A stretch of DNA of 64,000 nucleotides, taken from NCBI GenBank assembly GCA_022711755.1, contig JAKLEA010000007.1:177342-241341 (forward strand). The letters run 5' to 3'. Positions 26,177-35,566 of the stretch are shown one piece after another (the stretch's first letter is position 1; each line of letters opens with the position of its first letter). Below the pieces are notes generated by a model that did not search any database, was not told the DNA's origin, and was given only the letters and a program-made list of their open reading frames with translations. The position numbers and the translations under genes were made by a program. The stretch is from Planctomycetota bacterium. GTDB lineage: Bacteria > Planctomycetota > Brocadiia > SM23-32 > JAKLEA01.

Positions 26177-28732
26177 ATGAGTTCGGCGCGCCGAAGCGAA
26201 CCCATGCGTGAAAGAAAATCCGGGCATGGCCCGCGCTGGCTCGGAGAATATATCCTGCCGGTTGTCGCCATTTTCATACAGGCATTCACATATATTGCAT
26301 ACGCATCTCTGCTGCTTTCAGCCTGCCGCTCCTCAAGTTCAAGTCTCTCGCTCCCGCCCCCTGAGCGCGGCTCGGTCCGCGTCCTTCAGGCTGAAGAATC
26401 GGATCGTCCAGATGGCCCGGCTGCCGCCCTGCGCGCCAATGATATCCTTCTGGAAAATGCGGCAGTTCGTTTCGTCATAGCCGGCATGGGACACAGAGAG
26501 GGCGTTTCTGTCAATGGCGGTGACATCCTGGACGCAATTCCGCGGAGCAGCGATAAAGAAGCCTTTGGACAACTGGCGACGGCCATTGGACAGGGCCGCC
26601 TTCTCCCGGTGCGATATCGTCTCCTGGAAATGCGCCCGCCTCGCTCCAGTGGCAAGGCCGGGCAGATATTCCTGCAGGGAGCTTGTGCCGATAATCCTCA
26701 AATTCAAGTTGAAACCGAATACACTCTTGAACCCGATTCAAACTGTCTGATCATAATAACGAAGGCGCTCAATACCGGCGCAAAGCTTGAGAATATCCAT
26801 ATGGGGGATATGGCTATATGGGGCGCGGCCTCACTTTTTGCGCCTGGCGCGGGACGTTCGTTGACCGGCGAGAATACGCAAGCAAACTGGGTTGCGGCTG
26901 ATCGCGAACGCTCTGTATGGGGACTCTTCAGCATGGAAGGTGTCTTCTCCATGCGCAGGGAACGGTACTGGACGGAGATATTGTCAAAGCGTGTCTCTCT
27001 CCCGCCCCTGCGCCCCATCATCTACGAACGGGCTTTCATTGCCGGGGAAGGCGGCCCATCGCTGGTCTCTGACACATGGCAGACACAAACCGCGAAAACG
27101 CCGGACTCCCAACTCGTCCCCGTGGAATTCACCGTCCTTTCCAATAATGACGGGGAACCTGTCAAATCTGCTGAAATCGTGTATTCAAACTCTGACGGTA
27201 TTGCGTCAACACTTGTTGTAACCGATGAAGAAGGCAAGGGCGGATGTCTTCTTCCCGCTGGAACCTGGCACGTAAAAATCATATCCGACAGATATTCCAC
27301 ACTCGCGGAGATGCCGATTGAAGTCAAACCGGATATCCCATTCGCCAGCCAGGTTCGACTTCCACCTCGTAAACCGCTGACGATTTCCGTAGCCGATGAA
27401 ACCACCGGCGGAGACACGCCTGCTATCGCCAAAGTTACGATTGAATCTGTTCACGGTGAGAATCCCGAATTGAGCATCCTTCCAGGATCGCCATTCCGCA
27501 ATAACACTATTGTCGTATCACACATGCCACAAACGATTTATCTTGATCCTGGAAAATACGTTGTTACCGCGTCGCGGGGACCTGCGTTCACAATTGACAG
27601 CCGCGCTATCCAGACCAATGATCGCGCGGAACAGTCCGAGACATTCCGCATTCGAAGGCTCTTCAGCAGGGATGAATACCTCAACATTGACATGAACCTG
27701 CATTCTGCTGCCGGATTTGGAGGCCCCCTCACCGCGTCGGAACTTGCCTCAATCTGCATGGCTGAGGGATTGGATGCGGCAGTGGTCGAAAACGACGTCG
27801 TCCGAGTTGCCTCAACATCCACCCCTGCAAAGACCTCCGGATTCACATTCATTCCCGGAATTCAGGTCTGGAATGCCGGATGTGGAGTCTTCAACCTCAT
27901 GCCCGTGCCGCCGGAATTGATCCGCCCTGACCTAAACACGGCTTTGCCATCTGAATGTAATCAAACCATCCGCCGAATTGCCTTGCGGCCAAATATCGTC
28001 ATAACCTCCCCGCTGGAAAGACGCTATGGCTACTTCAATCTTACCGGGCTAGACACGACTGGAAACCTGGAAGGCATCGCGGAGGCTCAATCGGAATTCG
28101 ACGCAATTGAGTTCTCACGCGAGAAAAATCCCGGCGACACAGATGCTCTTTTACATGAGTGGTTTCAACTTCTTAATACAGGATCGCAGGTTGCCGCCGT
28201 GGGAGCATCCGAAAGCGATATCCGAAGCAGGCGAGAGCCTGGTTGCTTCCGGACCAGCATTCCGATGCCATCCGGAACGGGCGGAATAGCCACGGCAGAA
28301 GCAATCTGTAACAGGATCATCAAAGACCGTATGGGGATTGTCACAAATGGCCCAATGATAAGAATTTCCGCCAATAAAGATGGGCTAATGGGATCATTAA
28401 TCAATGCGCGGGGAGGTGTTACAAAAATCCGCGTTACCGTCGAAGCCGCCCCATGGGTGAGCACTGCAACGTTGGAACTCGTTATAAACGGTGCTGTTGC
28501 GACAACAGCTATTCTATCGGACGGCCCTGAATTGAAGCGTTTTGATTCAATATTCACAATACCCGTAGATCGGGATTCGTGGGTTGTTGCAGTTGTCCGC
28601 GGCAAGCGAGGAATGCACCCGGTTATACAGGGTAAGGGAGAGGCGGCAGTAATACCCATGGCATTCACTAATCCTGTCTGGCTGGATGCGGACGGAGACG
28701 GGGGTTTCAGCAGGCCGCCCCCGAAGAGATAA
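26177..28732 (+). CDS. Lipoprotein with degenerate CehA/PHP-like domain
   Basis: Large exported protein, 851 residues from the ATG at 26177 (26204 is also possible). A hydrophobic N terminus ends in a lipobox-like LSAC at about residue 52, predicting a lipid-anchored protein. The N-terminal half contains beta-sandwich segments (for example LDPGKYVVTASRGP) like those before PHP domains in CehA/McbA-type proteins. Around residue 505 the sequence DMNLHSAAGFGG replaces the usual DLHVH...SDG, and VVENDV stands where TDHN is expected, so most metal ligands are missing. It may be a non-catalytic relative; function unknown. Confidence 0.6.
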   Translation: MSSARRSEPMRERKSGHGPRWLGEYILPVVAIFIQAFTYIAYASLLLSACRSSSSSLSLPPPERGSVRVLQAEESDRPDGPAAALRANDILLENAAVRFVIAGMGHREGVSVNGGDILDAIPRSSDKEAFGQLATAIGQGRLLPVRYRLLEMRPPRSSGKAGQIFLQGACADNPQIQVETEYTLEPDSNCLIIITKALNTGAKLENIHMGDMAIWGAASLFAPGAGRSLTGENTQANWVAADRERSVWGLFSMEGVFSMRRERYWTEILSKRVSLPPLRPIIYERAFIAGEGGPSLVSDTWQTQTAKTPDSQLVPVEFTVLSNNDGEPVKSAEIVYSNSDGIASTLVVTDEEGKGGCLLPAGTWHVKIISDRYSTLAEMPIEVKPDIPFASQVRLPPRKPLTISVADETTGGDTPAIAKVTIESVHGENPELSILPGSPFRNNTIVVSHMPQTIYLDPGKYVVTASRGPAFTIDSRAIQTNDRAEQSETFRIRRLFSRDEYLNIDMNLHSAAGFGGPLTASELASICMAEGLDAAVVENDVVRVASTSTPAKTSGFTFIPGIQVWNAGCGVFNLMPVPPELIRPDLNTALPSECNQTIRRIALRPNIVITSPLERRYGYFNLTGLDTTGNLEGIAEAQSEFDAIEFSREKNPGDTDALLHEWFQLLNTGSQVAAVGASESDIRSRREPGCFRTSIPMPSGTGGIATAEAICNRIIKDRMGIVTNGPMIRISANKDGLMGSLINARGGVTKIRVTVEAAPWVSTATLELVINGAVATTAILSDGPELKRFDSIFTIPVDRDSWVVAVVRGKRGMHPVIQGKGEAAVIPMAFTNPVWLDADGDGGFSRPPPKR

Positions 28733-28734
28733 TC

Positions 28735-28749
28735 CTGTCACTCTGACAG
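28735..28749. repeat. CTGTCA/TGACAG inverted repeat
   Basis: CTGTCA (28735-28740), three bases, TGACAG (28744-28749), a perfect 6-bp palindrome just after the preceding stop. It shares the TGTCA box with the sites at 28856-28889. Confidence 0.4.
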
Positions 28750-28855
28750 CCGCAGAAAAATGCGGACTGCCAGTTAATAACTCAATCAACAGTCGGGATG
28801 GCGCTACTCCCATTTGGAAGGCAGGCGGAGAAACACAAGGAATAACCTTGCGAAA

Positions 28856-28926
28856 TTATGTCATATCACATTGCATGTCAATGACATAAAATTACTATCG
28901 CAGTCACGATTATCTGCGCGATAATC
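28856..28926. promoter_or_regulatory. Cluster of inverted repeats upstream of the sigma-54-type promoter
   Basis: TTATGTCAT (28856-28864) pairs with ATGACATAA (28881-28889), and ATGTCA (28875-28880) with TGACAT (28882-28887). Downstream, GATTATC (28908-28914) pairs with GATAATC (28920-28926). They lie 45-115 bases before a -24/-12 element, the distance at which activator sites (UAS) of sigma-54 systems usually lie. Sequence-only prediction. Confidence 0.45.
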
Positions 28927-28970
28927 ATGCCGTTGCATGCCACAACTGCGAATATGGTCTTTGCGCAAGA

Positions 28971-28986
28971 TGGCACGCCTTTTGCT
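28971..28986 (+). promoter_or_regulatory. Sigma-54 (RpoN) type promoter
   Basis: TGGCACG (28971-28977), four bases, TTGCT (28982-28986) matches the -24/-12 consensus TGGCACG-N4-TTGCW exactly, with the required 10 bases between GG and GC. Transcription would begin near 28997, about 20 bases before the ATG at 29019. Confidence 0.72.
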
Positions 28987-29018
28987 TTTGCCTGATTATG
29001 TTTTCATCGGGAAGAGCA

Positions 29019-29465
29019 ATGAACGCTCACATTCACAAGCCCGAACGGAGACTCTGCATACTGGTTTCCGACCGCGATGAGGAATCGCGAGGGAGAATTG
29101 TATCAGCGCTGGAAGCAGGGTATCTCAAGGCTCTTGAGGCGCCCACTGAACAAGAAGCGTTGATGATCACCAAATCGGAACATTGCGATCTTTTGATAGC
29201 GGACATGCAGATTTCGGCCGATGACGGGATAGAAATGCTCATGGATGCATGGAAGTTGTGTCAACCTTCGGCTCCTGCGATACTAACCTCGTGGGAACGC
29301 GGTTTGAGCGTAAGGCGTTGGGCGCTCGCTCATGACGCATTCGCCTTCCTGCCCAAGCCGTTGCGTGAAGGATCGGTAAAACTGGCCGTCGGCAAGGCTC
29401 TTTGCCGATGGAATTCCTTTGATTTGTCTGACGCCGGGACGTTTTCAGGTCAGGGCGCAAGTTAA
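29019..29465 (+). CDS. Stand-alone response-regulator receiver protein
   Basis: A 148-residue single-domain response regulator with no DNA-binding or enzymatic output. The acidic pocket SDRDEE, phospho-acceptor Asp in LLIADMQI (about residue 66), the Thr/Ser of AILTSW, and Lys in LPKP are all in place. The start at 29019 (MNAHIH) is preferred over 28998 because GGGAAGAG lies upstream at suitable spacing. It follows a sigma-54-type promoter and precedes groES by 86 bases. It may act as a phosphate-shuttling or protein-binding regulator (CheY/Spo0F style). The partner kinase is not identified. Confidence 0.82.
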   Translation: MNAHIHKPERRLCILVSDRDEESRGRIVSALEAGYLKALEAPTEQEALMITKSEHCDLLIADMQISADDGIEMLMDAWKLCQPSAPAILTSWERGLSVRRWALAHDAFAFLPKPLREGSVKLAVGKALCRWNSFDLSDAGTFSGQGAS

Positions 29466-29551
29466 AGCCCCCTCGTGCCGGCGGCTTTCCGGGAAAAGGA
29501 CTTCCGGAAGGCATTGACTTGAGTCTGCCTTGAAAAGGAGGATCTGGAGGC

Positions 29552-29842
29552 ATGGCGATCAAACCACTAGGTGACAAGATACTCGTGAAGCGGTTGGAAG
29601 CAGAAGAAAAGACCGCCGGCGGCATTGTGTTGCCGGATACCGCAAAGGAAAAACCGAAGGAAGGGCGCGTTATCGCTCTGGGCGACGGAAAGCTGCTGGA
29701 CGACGGCAAGCGGGCCGCTTTCCAGGTCAAGAAGAACGATCGCATAATTTTCTCATCCTTTGCCGGAACCGAGATCAAGGTTGACGGAGAGGAATACCTG
29801 TTGATGAGCGAGGACGACGTTCTCGCCGTCATCGAGGGCTAG
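29552..29842 (+). CDS. groES: GroES co-chaperonin
   Basis: The 96-residue co-chaperonin forms the seven-fold lid of GroEL. The full-length fold is visible: [33 protein letters not shown], with the mobile loop at about residues 16-32, VIALGDGK, the conserved [23 protein letters not shown] and the C-terminal [16 protein letters not shown] lies upstream of the ATG. groEL follows after 84 bases. No CIRCE element (HrcA site) is seen upstream, so regulation may differ from the classical heat-shock control. Confidence 0.97.
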   Translation: MAIKPLGDKILVKRLEAEEKTAGGIVLPDTAKEKPKEGRVIALGDGKLLDDGKRAAFQVKKNDRIIFSSFAGTEIKVDGEEYLLMSEDDVLAVIEG

Positions 29843-29926
29843 GCAATCGGGAATATCCCGATCAGCAAGAGCCACCCCTGGAACGGCGTCGTTTCATCCG
29901 CCTGGGGATAATCCTGGAGGTAAGTG

Positions 29927-31549
29927 ATGGCAGCAAAACAGATTGCCTTTGAAATTGAAGCGCGTGAAGCGATCCGTAAAGGCGTCATCAAACTGGCCGA
30001 TGCCGTTACCGTAACGCTTGGCCCGCGCGGCAGGAACGTGATCATCGAGAAAAGCTTTGGCGCGCCGACCGTCACCAAGGACGGTGTGACCGTTGCCAAG
30101 GAAGTCGAGCTGGAAGACCCTTACGAGAACATGGGCGCTCAGCTTGTCAAGCAGGCCGCCAGCAAGACCAGTGACGTTGCCGGCGATGGCACAACGACAG
30201 CCACAGTGCTGGCCAGAGCCATTTTCGAAGAAGCCTTGAAAAACCTGGCCGCCGGAGCGGACGCCATGGCCCTCAAGCGCGGAGTTGACAAGGCCGTAGA
30301 GGCGGTCAGCGCAGAACTTGGGAAAATGGCCATAGCCGTCAAAGGGCGCGATGACATCCGCCACGTTGCCGCGATCTCGGCCAACGGCGATGACGACATC
30401 GGCGAAAAGATCGCCGACGCGATGGAGAAGGTCGGTAAAAATGGCGTAATCACCGTCGAAGAGGGCAAGGGCATCGAAACGACCGTTGACCTCGTCGAAG
30501 GCATGCAGTTCGACCGAGGCTACCTTTCGCCCTATTTCGTCACGAATCCGGAGGGGATGAAGGTCGAATTCGAGAACCCTCTGATTCTCATTCACGAGAA
30601 AAAAATCGCGTCGGCCAAGGATTTCGTCCCTATACTGGAAAAGGTCGTCCAGTCCCGCCGTCCGCTGGTCGTCATCGCGGAAGACATTGAAGGCGAAGCG
30701 TTGGCGCTGATGGTCGTCAACAAACTGCGCGGCATCATCCAGTGCGCGGCGGTCAAGGCCCCAGGCTTCGGCGACAGGCGCAAGGCCATGCTTGAAGATA
30801 TCGCCATACTGACCAAGGGCAAGGCGGTCTTCGAAGACCTCGGCATCAAGCTGGAAAATCTCCAGGTGGCCGATCTCGGCTCGGCCCGCAAGGTGATCAT
30901 CGAGAAGGAAAACACGACGATCATTGACGGGGCCGGAGCGCAGAACGCCATCCAGGGACGTATCGAGCAGATCAAGAAGGAGATCGAAATCACGACCTCC
31001 GATTACGACCGCGAGAAACTCGAAGAGCGCCTTGCGAAGCTGGCCGGCGGGGTGGCGCAGATCAACTGCGGCGCCGCGACGGAAAGCGAGATGAAGCAGA
31101 AGAAGGGGCGCGTCGAGGACGCCGTTCACGCGACGCGCGCCGCCGTCGAGGAAGGCATCCTGCCGGGCGGCGGGGTCGCGCTGCTTCGCGCCTCCGAAGT
31201 CCTTGAGAAGACAAAGGTCAAGGGCGAGGAGAAGATCGGCGTGAAGATCGTCCAGAAAGCGCTTGAAGCGCCGATGCGCAACATCGCGGCCAACACCGGA
31301 ATGGACGGCAACATCGTCGTGCAGAAGGTCAGGGAAATGAAGGGCAACGAAGGTTTCGACGCCGCGAAACTCGAGTACACAGACATGATGAAGGCCAACA
31401 TCATTGACCCGCTGAAAGTTGTGCGGGCAGCCCTCGTCAACGGCGCAAGCGTCGCAGGACTACTTCTGACAACCGATGCGCTGGTTTCAGAACTTCCCGA
31501 CAAGGAAGAGGAAGCCGGCCATGCGCATGCCCACGGCCACATGCACTAA
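29927..31549 (+). CDS. groEL: GroEL chaperonin with histidine-rich tail
   Basis: The 540-residue chaperonin has all family landmarks: [18 protein letters not shown], the ATP-binding [17 protein letters not shown], and the C-terminal [10 protein letters not shown]. The ATG at 29927 is used, with CTGGAGG at 29914-29920; the frame also allows a GTG three bases earlier. Unlike most GroELs the end is not a Gly-Gly-Met repeat but [14 protein letters not shown], a His-rich tail such as occurs in some Planctomycetes and other paralogous chaperonins, which may bind metal. It ends 24 bases before a strong hairpin. Confidence 0.97.
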   Translation: MAAKQIAFEIEAREAIRKGVIKLADAVTVTLGPRGRNVIIEKSFGAPTVTKDGVTVAKEVELEDPYENMGAQLVKQAASKTSDVAGDGTTTATVLARAIFEEALKNLAAGADAMALKRGVDKAVEAVSAELGKMAIAVKGRDDIRHVAAISANGDDDIGEKIADAMEKVGKNGVITVEEGKGIETTVDLVEGMQFDRGYLSPYFVTNPEGMKVEFENPLILIHEKKIASAKDFVPILEKVVQSRRPLVVIAEDIEGEALALMVVNKLRGIIQCAAVKAPGFGDRRKAMLEDIAILTKGKAVFEDLGIKLENLQVADLGSARKVIIEKENTTIIDGAGAQNAIQGRIEQIKKEIEITTSDYDREKLEERLAKLAGGVAQINCGAATESEMKQKKGRVEDAVHATRAAVEEGILPGGGVALLRASEVLEKTKVKGEEKIGVKIVQKALEAPMRNIAANTGMDGNIVVQKVREMKGNEGFDAAKLEYTDMMKANIIDPLKVVRAALVNGASVAGLLLTTDALVSELPDKEEEAGHAHAHGHMH

Positions 31550-31573
31550 TAACGGCAGATATCGGGCTTGAAC

Positions 31574-31610
31574 GAACGGGAAGGATGAAAGTCCTTCCCG
31601 TTCTCATTTA
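31574..31610 (+). terminator. Hairpin terminator after groEL
   Basis: GAACGGGAAGGA (31574-31585), 6-base loop, TCCTTCCCGTTC (31592-31603): a perfect 12-bp stem followed by TCATTTA, a weak U tract. It separates groEL from the convergent ribD and may terminate both transcripts. Confidence 0.7.
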
Positions 31611-31621
31611 ATGATTTCGCA

Positions 31622-32752
31622 TTATCTCCCGCGGCGCATGCGCGGATAAACAACCTCCCCCGTCAGCAGAACATCATCCTCAATCCTCTCAATGCGCGGC
31701 TTCAGCAGACGCATGCCTTCGCTGACCACCGGCGCGCCCATCCCCGATATACCCCCGGGCGACGTCTCCCCCCCAAGAATGATCGGCGCCACGAAAACCA
31801 TCGCTCGGTCAACCAGACGGTCGTCGAACATGCCGCCCAGAAGCGTGGCCCCCCCCTCAACCAGCAGGTTGCAGAACCCATCCTCGCCGAGTTTCCTGAC
31901 CATCTGCTTCAGGTCAACGCTCCCCCCGGTCCCGCACTGTATGATGCGGCAGCCCGCGCGCGAAAGGGCCTTGACGTTCTTCTCCGGCGCGGCCGTGGTC
32001 GTCATGACAATTACGGGAATCTCCTTCGCGGTTCGGGCCAGTTTCGACTCCGGCCTCAGCCGCGCTTCGGAATCAACGATGATTCGCGCCGCAACGCGCC
32101 GGACCTCCGCGTCCCGGCACGTGAGCGTCGGATCATCTGCTATGGCCGTCCCCACCCCGATGACCACGCCGTCAACCCTCCCGCGCAGTTCATGAACCCG
32201 GCGCCGCGAAGCCTCGCCGGAAATCCAGTGGCTGTCGCCCGTGCCTGTCGCGGTGCGTCCGTCGGCGGACATCGCCCACTTCGCCGTCACAAACGGCAAC
32301 TGCGTTCCTATCCACTTGAAGAACGGCGCGTGGGCTATCAGGCATTCGTCCTCGCAAACGCCGATGTCAACCTGGACGCCATTGTCGCGAAGCTGCCTGA
32401 TCCCCTCCCCCGCATGCTTCGGGTTCTGGTCAATACACCCGACCACAACCCTCGATATCCCCGCCGACAGCACTGCCGCCACGCATGGAGGCTGCTTGCC
32501 CTGCGTGCAGCACGGCTCAAGCGTCACGTAGAGCGCACAACCCGCGCATGATCCGCCGGCGTCGCGGATCGCGTTCACCTCGGCATGTTCGGCGCCGTAA
32601 CGCTCATGAAATCCCTGTCCGACAACCCGGCCGTCCTTCACAATGACGGCTCCCACCGCCGGATTAGGCTCCACCCTCCCCCTGCCGCGTTCGGCAAGCT
32701 CCAGCGCCTCCCGCATGAAGGCCTCGTCTGTCGTGAAATTCTTGTCTGCCAT
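31622..32752 (-). CDS. ribD: Bifunctional riboflavin biosynthesis protein RibD
   Basis: This 376-residue deaminase-reductase covers two early riboflavin steps: deamination of diaminohydroxyphosphoribosylaminopyrimidine, then reduction of the ribosyl chain. The N-terminal cytidine-deaminase-like domain has GFHERYGAEHAEVNA with zinc His and catalytic Glu (residues 56-58) and PCCTQGKQPPC with two zinc cysteines (81 and 90). The C-terminal reductase domain begins around residue 150 (VTAKWAMSADGRTATGTGDSHWIS) and contains LLVEGGATLLG. Length is normal. No riboflavin (FMN) riboswitch is apparent in the 146 bases upstream. Confidence 0.95.
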   Translation of the reverse strand: MADKNFTTDEAFMREALELAERGRGRVEPNPAVGAVIVKDGRVVGQGFHERYGAEHAEVNAIRDAGGSCAGCALYVTLEPCCTQGKQPPCVAAVLSAGISRVVVGCIDQNPKHAGEGIRQLRDNGVQVDIGVCEDECLIAHAPFFKWIGTQLPFVTAKWAMSADGRTATGTGDSHWISGEASRRRVHELRGRVDGVVIGVGTAIADDPTLTCRDAEVRRVAARIIVDSEARLRPESKLARTAKEIPVIVMTTTAAPEKNVKALSRAGCRIIQCGTGGSVDLKQMVRKLGEDGFCNLLVEGGATLLGGMFDDRLVDRAMVFVAPIILGGETSPGGISGMGAPVVSEGMRLLKPRIERIEDDVLLTGEVVYPRMRRGR

Positions 32753-32898
32753 CGCATCCTCCCGATTCGTTATGAACTTCCGATGACATCATAATCCAGC
32801 GCCGCCGCTCCGCGCATTCATTTTCCGCCCTTGCAGAATGCTTCCAGTCATGTAAGATTCAATCTTTCCTGACGCTTGGAAAGACACGGAAAGGGCAA

Positions 32899-34140
32899 AT
32901 GGACGCGGAATTCAGGATAGCCGTGGAAAGCGACATGCCTGCGGTGGTCGCCGTCTGGCGCGAAGCCTTCAAGCGCCGCCACCGCGACTCCCAGGCCAAG
33001 GGGGACCGCGCCGCTCGGGAGATGCGCGACGGCAGATGCTTCATCCTCGTCGCCGTCAGCCGCGGCAAAATTGTAGGCGCAGTAAAGAATCGCCTAGAAC
33101 TGCTCCAGGTCGGCTCCGACACGATCAGCAAGGCTGACGTCGGTGAGGTGGCCATCCGCCCCTCCATCCAAGGGTGTGGCATCGGCAGCGCGATGATGAC
33201 GCGCAACCAGGAACTCCTTATCGAGCGCGGCATGCACATCGCCAGACTCGGGGGCATGACACGGTTCTATACGCGTTTCGGCTATTCCCCGGTCCAGAAG
33301 GTCCGCTATCGCAGCCCGCTCGGTCCGGTCTGGGGCGGGGTGAAGAAAATCGAGATCAAGGCGGCCACCGCGCATGCCGAACGCCCCTATCTGACTGTCC
33401 GACATTTCGAAACCGAATCCGACGTCAGACAGTTTCTCGCCATCCGCGAAACCTTTCTGAAGGACCGCGCCGGCAACATCGCAGACGACCTGCCGCCGGA
33501 TTCCCTCCAGGCGCTCAAGGCCGACCGCAACAGAACGCTCTGCGCGGACCCCGCCGGCCGCGTCCTAGCATGCATGTGCGCGACGACGGCTGACGGACTC
33601 GCGCACGACCTCTGCTACGACGCCAACGCAGCGTCCGGGGCGGAGGCGCTCGGAATGCTCTGGGCAGACTTCGCGCGCAGGACCGCAAGATGGGGCGGAC
33701 GCTGCTTGGAGGCCAAGCTTCCTGACGATCCCGATCTGCTCCGCGCGATGGAGATGAGCGGCGCGCCCGTCGAGCGCGTCGAGACGAGCAGCGCCACCGT
33801 ATCCACCCACGTCAGCATCCTCAACCTTGCCGGGATACTCGAAAGAATTGCACCAACACTGTCGCGACGCCATGCAGTCGGCCCTTTCCCGGAATGGAAT
33901 GGTGGGATATCACTTACCCTGACGGACAGGGAAATGGACGCCTCATTCAATACCGCCGGGGATGATAAAGACAGAGGAGACAGAATCCGAATCCGGTTGT
34001 CGCAGGCCGATTTCACCCGGCTTCTGCTGGGATTCAGAACGATTTCCGAACTTCCCCGCTGTGAAATCGGCCCCGACACCCCGAAAAACCGGGCGATAAT
34101 CTCCGCCCTGTTCCCCAGAGAAAAGGGATTCTTCTTCTGA
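32899..34140 (+). CDS. Eis-like GNAT acetyltransferase with SCP2-like C-terminal domain
   Basis: This 413-residue protein has the three-part plan of Eis-type acetyltransferases. The N-terminal GNAT domain has acetyl-CoA binding motif VAIRPSIQGCGIGSAMM at about residues 84-100, then ARLGGMTRFYTRFGYSP. A second GNAT-like half follows (about 150-290), then a C-terminal beta/alpha domain like sterol-carrier protein 2 (about 295-413). The ATG at 32899 has GGAAAGGG upstream. The substrate is unknown; family members acetylate aminoglycosides, peptides or lysine amines. It diverges from ribD. Confidence 0.78.
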   Translation: MDAEFRIAVESDMPAVVAVWREAFKRRHRDSQAKGDRAAREMRDGRCFILVAVSRGKIVGAVKNRLELLQVGSDTISKADVGEVAIRPSIQGCGIGSAMMTRNQELLIERGMHIARLGGMTRFYTRFGYSPVQKVRYRSPLGPVWGGVKKIEIKAATAHAERPYLTVRHFETESDVRQFLAIRETFLKDRAGNIADDLPPDSLQALKADRNRTLCADPAGRVLACMCATTADGLAHDLCYDANAASGAEALGMLWADFARRTARWGGRCLEAKLPDDPDLLRAMEMSGAPVERVETSSATVSTHVSILNLAGILERIAPTLSRRHAVGPFPEWNGGISLTLTDREMDASFNTAGDDKDRGDRIRIRLSQADFTRLLLGFRTISELPRCEIGPDTPKNRAIISALFPREKGFFF

Positions 34141-34260
34141 GACGGGCGTGGTAAGATCAAGACGATACAAAGGTGCGTCCCATGCGGCGGATGTAGCCCG
34201 ACGCGAGAACGCGCCTTGACCAATCACTCGGCGCAGAATCCAAAACACGGGAGGACGAAC

Positions 34261-35247
34261 ATGGCAGTAAGAGTGGCTTACATTGCAGTCGGAAACATCG
34301 CGGGCTATCATCTGGCGTCCGTGAAAAAGATGCCGGACGCGGAAATCGTCGGCCTTTGCGACATTGACAAGGCCCGCCTCGAAGCCCGCCAGAAGGAATT
34401 CGGCGGCGAGGCTTTCACCAATCCCGACCAGATGCTCAAGGCCGTCAAGGCCGACGCCTGCTACATCTGCCTTCCGCCCTATGCGCACGGCCCTGCCGAG
34501 ATGGCCTGCGTGAAACACAAGGTCCCCTTCTTCGTCGAGAAGCCGATCTCCGTCAATGTCAAGACTGCGAAGAAGATCGCCGCGGCGGTCAAGCGGACGA
34601 AGCTGATGGCGGCGGTGGGCTATATGAACCGCTATCGCGCAAGCGTCGCGCGCGCGAAGCAGTTACTGGCCAAGGACCCGCCCGCCATCATCTACGGCGG
34701 GTGGATCGGCGGCTACCCCGGCACTCACCCCTGGCTCTTCGACAAGAAGAAGTCCGGCGGGCAGCTTCTCGAACAGAGCACGCACACAGTTGACCTGCTG
34801 CGCTACCTTTGCGGCGAAGCCGAGGCCGTTGCCTGCTATGCCGCATCGAACAAGTTCGTCAGCGAGGCGAAGACCTTCAAGGCCGACTGCGCCTCGACCG
34901 TCGCCGTCAGGATGAAGAGCGGCGCGGTCGCCAACATCATGAGCGCGTGGGTCTGCCGCGCCGGCGGCGGCGTCTTCCTCTCTCTCTTCTCCCCCAATTA
35001 CCGGATTGACTTCTCCGGCTGGAACCACGACGTGAAGATTTACCACGCGGACGGGTTGCACGTCGAGGATATCAAGGGCGAGACCAACATCTTCGAGATC
35101 GAAGACCGCGCGTGGATCAACGCCGTCAAGGCCGGCAAGCTGAACGGCGTCATGTCCGACTACGAGGATGGACTGAAAAGCCTCATCCTGTGCGATGCGG
35201 CCAACGTCAGCATGTCAACCCGCAGGCCGGTAAAGGTGAAGTTCTAG
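34261..35247 (+). CDS. Gfo/Idh/MocA family oxidoreductase
   Basis: A 328-residue cytoplasmic NAD(P)-dependent sugar or inositol dehydrogenase-type protein without Tat signal. The Rossmann entry reads VAYIAVGNIAGYHLASV (first Gly of the usual GxGxxG replaced by Val), followed by CDIDKARLEARQ, CYICLPPYAHGPAEM, and the EKP triad at VEKPIS. The C-terminal half supplies THTVDLLRYL, typical of the family, with the catalytic His. The start at 34261 is set by GGGAGGA upstream. Substrate cannot be read. It closes the housekeeping block before the lower-GC cassette. Confidence 0.85.
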   Translation: MAVRVAYIAVGNIAGYHLASVKKMPDAEIVGLCDIDKARLEARQKEFGGEAFTNPDQMLKAVKADACYICLPPYAHGPAEMACVKHKVPFFVEKPISVNVKTAKKIAAAVKRTKLMAAVGYMNRYRASVARAKQLLAKDPPAIIYGGWIGGYPGTHPWLFDKKKSGGQLLEQSTHTVDLLRYLCGEAEAVACYAASNKFVSEAKTFKADCASTVAVRMKSGAVANIMSAWVCRAGGGVFLSLFSPNYRIDFSGWNHDVKIYHADGLHVEDIKGETNIFEIEDRAWINAVKAGKLNGVMSDYEDGLKSLILCDAANVSMSTRRPVKVKF

Positions 35248-35566
35248 CCCACAGGCAGTTGCTTGGCGCATGTGGAATGCGGCGGCTTGACGCCGCTTTA
35301 GCGAGGGTATGCGAAGCCGTCTGGCTTTGCACATGCGATGGTGGAGGTAGCTTCCGCCGCGTGTGCAGAACCCGCCAAAGGCGGGGTAACCTTCGGTTTC
35401 GCACGCACTGTTACTTGTTTACCTCGGTGGGTTAGCTTCGCTAAGAATCCGCCCCGCACATGGCACTTTGCGTACGAGCAATGGCGCTCTCCTTCCTTGC
35501 CTCGGTGTCTGGAAAGATAGCAAGGTGGATTTCTGGGTGTGACGTCTTTTCATAAACGGAGGTAGA
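35248..35566. other. Intergenic stretch at the left flank of the PARIS-like cassette
   Basis: There are 319 bases between the oxidoreductase stop and the cassette start. It contains several small inverted repeats (for example CCCGCC-AAAGG-CGGGG near 35377) but no convincing gene. The composition changes across it from GC-rich to AT-richer sequence, so it may hold an insertion boundary; I found no direct repeat that would prove it. Confidence 0.5.

Noticed and set aside
29466..29551. CIRCE/HrcA operator before groES
   Set aside because: No TTAGCACTC-N9-GAGTGCTAA sequence or close variant is visible.
29894..31129. 411-codon open frame on the minus strand opposite groEL
   Set aside because: Shadow of a GC-rich, strongly conserved gene; it has no family similarity and no ribosome site.
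35435..35447. 13-base match in inverse orientation to 63112-63124 (GCTTCGCTAAGAA)
   Set aside because: Matches of this length are expected by chance in 64 kb; neighbouring bases agree only patchily.
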